Of a DNA stretch of 64,000 nt, positions 60,758 to 64,000 are shown in pieces. The notes beneath the pieces are model-generated. The model was given only the letters and a program-made list of their open reading frames with translations. It ran no database searches and was not told where the DNA came from. This stretch comes from an uncultured Prevotellaceae bacterium (lineage in GTDB: Bacteria > Bacteroidota > Bacteroidia > Bacteroidales > Bacteroidaceae). A program made the translations under genes and the position numbers. The stretch lies in assembly GCA_902780635.1 (NCBI GenBank), contig CACZGH010000004.1, positions 124,001-188,000 on the forward strand, read 5' to 3'. Every line of letters begins with the position of its first letter. Position 1 is the first letter of the stretch.

Positions 60758-61999
60758 TTAGCGACGTCCACCGTGACCACCACCAGAGTGACCTCCACCA
60801 AAGGAGCCTCCTGAATGACCGCCGGAGGAACGGCTGCCGCCGAAGGAACCACCAGAGTGGCTGCTGCCAGAGGAACGTCCGCCACTGAAAGAGCTTGAGG
60901 AGCGTGAGGGGCTGCTGCTGAAACTGCGGCTGGAGGCGCCACGGCTGGAAGAGCTGCTGCTCGGTGCGCTGAAAGAGCGTGAGGGAGCTGAAACGCTGGA
61001 CTGACGGGTGGAGGGAGCGCCAAAGTTGCGGGAGGGGGTGCTGTTGCTTCTGCTGCCAGAGCCAACGCTTGACCCGCCATTGCTTCTGCTGCCAGAGCCT
61101 ACGCTTGATCCGCCATTGCTTCTGCTGCCAGAGCCTACACTAGGACCACTGGGGCGTGAGTCGCGGCCGAAGGTTCTCGATGGTGTCTGGTTGGGGCTGA
61201 TGGTGCCGCGTGACACTTTGTCTGCGCCGTTGGGCTTAACATCGATGTTGCCTCCCACAGACGGGGTGTTTTGCTGGTGACCGAAGTTTCTGCCGTTGTT
61301 GCCATTGCCTCTGCTACCGCCACGGTTGTTGCCGTTGCCAAAGCCTGGGTTGCGGCCGTTGCCATTCTGCATATTGTTGCCGGGGCCGTTGCCGCCATGG
61401 CCATTTCGCATATTGTCATTGCCGCGTCCTCTGCTACCATTGCCTCTGTTGCCGTGTCCGTTGTTGCCGAAGCCACGTCCGTAGTCACCGCGGTCGAATC
61501 TGTCGCGCATACCATTGTTATGGCTTCTGTGAGATCCGAAGCTGCGTCCGTGATACCAGCTGCGTCCGCCGTTCATTCTCCAGCTGTGTCCGCCACGGTA
61601 TACATTCCAGAAGTGTGGACGGCCGAAGTAGAAGTAGTCACGATAGGGATAGCGTGCGTAGATGCCGAAGTGCCAGTATCCAGCCTCCCAGTAGAGGGGG
61701 CGATAGAAGTAGGAGGCAGCGAGATAGGCCTGATATTGCCAGTCGAACAAGATGTAGCTCAGGTCGAGGTTGCGCTGCTGCCAGTAGACACCGTAGAGGT
61801 CGGCTTGGGTGTTGACACCCATCAAGTAGTCAAGGTTCACTTCGTAGGCGGCCTCGTACTGCTCCTCGGTCAAGTTGAGCTCGTAAGCCATCTTGTCGGT
61901 GAGGAACAACGCTTGCTGGCGTGCCTGCTCATAGCTCATGGCGCTGGTTGTCATTGTCATGGAGATCAGAGCTGTCAGGGCGATCAATATTCTCTTCAT
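60758..61999 (-). CDS. Gly/Ser/Arg-rich exported protein with LTxxQ motif (motif-2 promoter)
   Basis: A 413-residue exported protein. Signal peptide MKRILIALTALISMTMTTSA. A helical N-terminus (about 22-75) contains MAYELNLTEEQYEAAYEV, an LTxxQ-type motif as in CpxP/Spy periplasmic chaperones, then a Trp/Tyr-rich segment (ASYFYRPLYWEAGYWHFGIY) and a long low-complexity region (about 150-413) of Gly, Asn, Arg and Ser with three 12-residue repeats (SGSRSNGGSSVG) and a Gly/His-rich end. The low-complexity part is probably disordered and basic. The start at 61999 is preferred over 62077, which would read through the promoter. Upstream is the second copy of the motif-2 promoter. Confidence 0.75.
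   Translation of the reverse strand: MKRILIALTALISMTMTTSAMSYEQARQQALFLTDKMAYELNLTEEQYEAAYEVNLDYLMGVNTQADLYGVYWQQRNLDLSYILFDWQYQAYLAASYFYRPLYWEAGYWHFGIYARYPYRDYFYFGRPHFWNVYRGGHSWRMNGGRSWYHGRSFGSHRSHNNGMRDRFDRGDYGRGFGNNGHGNRGNGSRGRGNDNMRNGHGGNGPGNNMQNGNGRNPGFGNGNNRGGSRGNGNNGRNFGHQQNTPSVGGNIDVKPNGADKVSRGTISPNQTPSRTFGRDSRPSGPSVGSGSRSNGGSSVGSGSRSNGGSSVGSGSRSNSTPSRNFGAPSTRQSSVSAPSRSFSAPSSSSSSRGASSRSFSSSPSRSSSSFSGGRSSGSSHSGGSFGGSRSSGGHSGGSFGGGHSGGGHGGRR
61044..61140 (-). repeat. 36-bp coding tandem repeat
   Basis: About 2.7 units of 36 bp starting at 61044, 61080 and 61116, encoding the SGSRSNGGSSVG repeat. Confidence 0.85.
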
Positions 62000-62047
62000 A
62001 GCTGTATAGTTTTTATTGTTAATACTCTTTGTTATTGTTTCACGATG

Positions 62048-62115
62048 CAAAATTGCAAAGAAAATATAGCACTTCAAAAGGATTTTCCCTAAACAGGGAG
62101 GGGAATTTCCCTATT
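62048..62115 (-). promoter_or_regulatory. Motif-2 promoter, second copy
   Basis: On the minus strand: AATAGGGAAATTCC (62115-62102) and TTTAGGGAAAATCC (62093-62080), 22 bp start to start. The second begins 38 bp before the -7-like box CAATTTTG (62055-62048). The geometry matches 5035-5102 exactly. Confidence 0.6.
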
Positions 62116-62274
62116 GTGAGGTTTGGGGGTTCGGGCGTCATTTCTTTTGGGGGAGTGATTCTTTTTTCTCGTTATTACGAGATGGTGGGATGACTAGATG
62201 ACGAGACCATGAGATGGCGTGATAACGAAACTGTTTTTTTATAATAAAAGAAGTATTCTTGCGTTATAATAATA

Positions 62275-63846
62275 ATGAAAAAGCATTTTTTGTCATATAT
62301 GCTCTTTTGCTGCACGTTGGGCAGTTTTGCGCAGCATGTGGAGGAAAAGCCTGGCCCCCTCGACTTAATGCAAGGTTTGGAGTACCGGGTGGAGGCCCAG
62401 GGCTCATTGGCCAGTGGGAAGACCCCGCTATGGCTGAATGCCAACAAGCACGGCCTCTCTTCCTTGGAGGAGACCAATGGTTATCTGCGCGCTTCCGCCA
62501 TCCGTCCTATGAACACTGACACCCTGCGACGCTGGGGGGTGGGCTATGGGTTGGATGTGGCTGTGCCTTTCCATTACACTAGCCATGTGGTGGTGCAGCA
62601 AGCCTTTGCTGAGTTGAAATGGTTGCACGGCGCCCTGTCGGTGGGCAGTAAGGAATATCCCATGGAGATGAAAAACCAGACCCTCAGTTCTGGCGGACAG
62701 GCCCTCGGTATTAACGCACGGCCAGTTCCTCAGGTGCGAATCGCCTTTCATGACTATGCTCCTGTGCCTCTAACCAAAGGATGGGTGCATCTGAAAGGAC
62801 ATATCGCCTATGGCATGATGACCGACGAGAACTGGCAGCACGACTTCACCCAGAAACAGCATCAGTATACCGACGGACTGCTCTACCACAGCAAGGCGGG
62901 CTTCATCAAAATAGGCAAGGAAGAGTGTTTCTTCCCATTGTCTATGGAGATGGGTCTGGAGATGGCCACCATCTTTGGCGGCACTTCCTATCAGCCGATG
63001 AACGACGGAACCATGCGTGAAATTCGTTCCAAGAGAGGGTTCCTCTCTTTCTGGCATGCTTTCAAACCTGACGGAGGTGACGTGGAAGAAAACCTTTATA
63101 CCAATGCCGAGGGCGACTTGTTGGGCAGTTGGATGGCCCGTGTCAATTACGATGCTGACACCTGGCGTCTCGGTATCTATGCCGACAAATTCTTTGAAGA
63201 CCATTCATCGATGTTCCAGCTCGACTTCGACGGCAAAGGTGAGGGTGAGGAATGGCAGGTGAGTAAGAAGCGGCGATATATACTCTATGACTTCAAGGAT
63301 ATGCTTTTGGGTGCAGAGCTGACCTTCAAATACAGCAGCAAGATACGGCATCTGCTGCTTGAGTATATCTACACCAAATATCAGAGTGGCCCCATCTACC
63401 ACGACCATACCCCTCATCTCAGCGACCACATCGGCGGCAAGGACGACTACTACAACCATTACTTATTCTCCGGCTGGCAGCATTGGGGACAAGTGATAGG
63501 CAACCCGCTCTACCGTTCGCCTATCTATAACGATGACGGGACGCTAAAGATCCAAGACAACCGTTTCCGCGCCCTGCATTTCGGCATGGACGGCACTTTA
63601 AGGGATGTGGACTACCGGCTGCTGGCCACTTTCCAGGATGGAGTGGGCACCTACGACAACCCATATCCCAAAAAGCGCACCAACATAAGCGTGCTGGCTG
63701 AATGCGCCTATCAGATATCCCATGGTACACTGAAAGGCTGGCAAATAAAAGGAGCATATGGGATGGATCTAGGCTCTCTCTTGGGCCATAACTATGGTGC
63801 TCAGTTGACCGTCACCAAGCGGGGACTATTTAAAAACAAGAAATGA
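62275..63846 (+). CDS. Capsule assembly protein Wzi family (outer-membrane barrel)
   Basis: A 523-residue outer-membrane protein of the Wzi family (Caps_assemb_Wzi), beta-barrels that help attach or organise surface polysaccharide. Signal peptide MKKHFLSYMLFCCTLGSFAQ. Typical segments: PLWLNANKHGLSSLEETNGY, VGSKEYPMEMKNQTLSSGG, PRPVP-like NARPVPQVRIAF and barrel strands ending LTVTKRGLFKNKK. No other capsule genes lie in the window; a lipoprotein gene follows with overlapping ATGA, so they probably form an operon extending past the right edge. Confidence 0.9.
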   Translation: MKKHFLSYMLFCCTLGSFAQHVEEKPGPLDLMQGLEYRVEAQGSLASGKTPLWLNANKHGLSSLEETNGYLRASAIRPMNTDTLRRWGVGYGLDVAVPFHYTSHVVVQQAFAELKWLHGALSVGSKEYPMEMKNQTLSSGGQALGINARPVPQVRIAFHDYAPVPLTKGWVHLKGHIAYGMMTDENWQHDFTQKQHQYTDGLLYHSKAGFIKIGKEECFFPLSMEMGLEMATIFGGTSYQPMNDGTMREIRSKRGFLSFWHAFKPDGGDVEENLYTNAEGDLLGSWMARVNYDADTWRLGIYADKFFEDHSSMFQLDFDGKGEGEEWQVSKKRRYILYDFKDMLLGAELTFKYSSKIRHLLLEYIYTKYQSGPIYHDHTPHLSDHIGGKDDYYNHYLFSGWQHWGQVIGNPLYRSPIYNDDGTLKIQDNRFRALHFGMDGTLRDVDYRLLATFQDGVGTYDNPYPKKRTNISVLAECAYQISHGTLKGWQIKGAYGMDLGSLLGHNYGAQLTVTKRGLFKNKK

Positions 63847-63848
63847 AC

Positions 63849-64000
63849 ATGAGAAAGATACTACTACTCATATCCATCATGATGACCTTAGGATGGCTCT
63901 GCTCCTGCGAGATAGAGACCTCTTCCAAAGGCAATCTATACGGCTTTTGGCATCTGGTCAGTATAGACAGCCTATCTAATGAGACACCGGAAGGCAATAT
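63849..64000 (+). CDS. Lipocalin-like lipoprotein, N-terminal part (cut by window edge)
   Basis: Begins MRKILLLISIMMTLGWLCSC with a lipobox-type LCSC ending; an ATG two codons earlier (63843) overlaps the Wzi stop as ATGA and may be used instead. The mature start GNLYGFWHLVSIDSLSNETP resembles the opening of lipocalin-like domain proteins of Bacteroidetes. Only about 50 codons are visible. It is probably in an operon with the Wzi gene. Confidence 0.6.
   Translation, partial: MRKILLLISIMMTLGWLCSCEIETSSKGNLYGFWHLVSIDSLSNETPEGN

Overview
The window looks like a chromosomal segment of a Bacteroidales bacterium, most likely Prevotella or a close relative. The evidence is the Bacteroidetes promoter signature (TAnnTTTG -7 boxes upstream of most genes), the protein families present (Porin_10, DUF4468, DUF4293, DUF5689, DUF2874/PepSY-like, Wzi capsule protein, C10 protease with BspA-type repeats, type IX secretion C-terminal tails) and a base composition near 50% GC. 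No rRNA, tRNA or CRISPR array was seen.

Layout. 1-3401 (minus): end of a DUF3237 protein, then a three-gene, ATGA-coupled operon (DUF4468 protein, small membrane protein, Porin_10 barrel). 3550-7614: GH28 pectinase, a small HMA-like secreted protein, a MITE-like palindromic element, a HAD phosphatase and a cytosolic VWA protein. 7651-19400 is an accessory region. It holds small secreted proteins under a shared promoter element, a degraded gene copy, a type II restriction-modification cassette whose HTH controller gene is frameshifted, a C10 protease with 22 DUF285 repeats and a dockerin, a scar made of uvrB and flavodoxin-family gene fragments, and an AAA-ATPase/PD-(D/E)XK protein. 19589-30329 (minus): two giant exported proteins and a small acidic protein in one operon. 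31134-46271: another small PepSY-like gene, then mostly core genes (uvrB, bamD-rpoZ-DUF4293, a metallo-beta-lactamase-fold hydrolase, nifJ) with a GH43 enzyme. 46513-51497: hppA, a phosphate-selective-type porin and rlmD. 51695-58050: a probable nutrient-acquisition locus (TonB receptor, two lipoproteins, divergent secreted EEP nuclease/phosphatase). 58052-64000: DNA glycosylase, udk, a DUF308 membrane protein, a phosphoglycerate-mutase-like phosphatase, a Gly/Ser-rich LTxxQ protein, Wzi and the start of a lipoprotein.

The most striking signal is regulatory. Four small genes (7787-8341 minus; 9171, 18949 and 31134 plus) share three heptamers, TGCGACA ... TGTCGCA ... TGTCGCA. In all four, the first heptamer lies exactly 109 bp from the -7 box. 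A second architecture, 14-bp direct repeats 22 bp apart with the second repeat 38 bp from the -7 box, precedes genes 5158 (plus) and 60758-61999 (minus). These look like two small, undescribed envelope regulons.

Genome plasticity is visible throughout: a family of 9-bp intergenic repeats (AGGAGTTNA), a frameshifted repeat lipoprotein, and remnants of duplicated genes.
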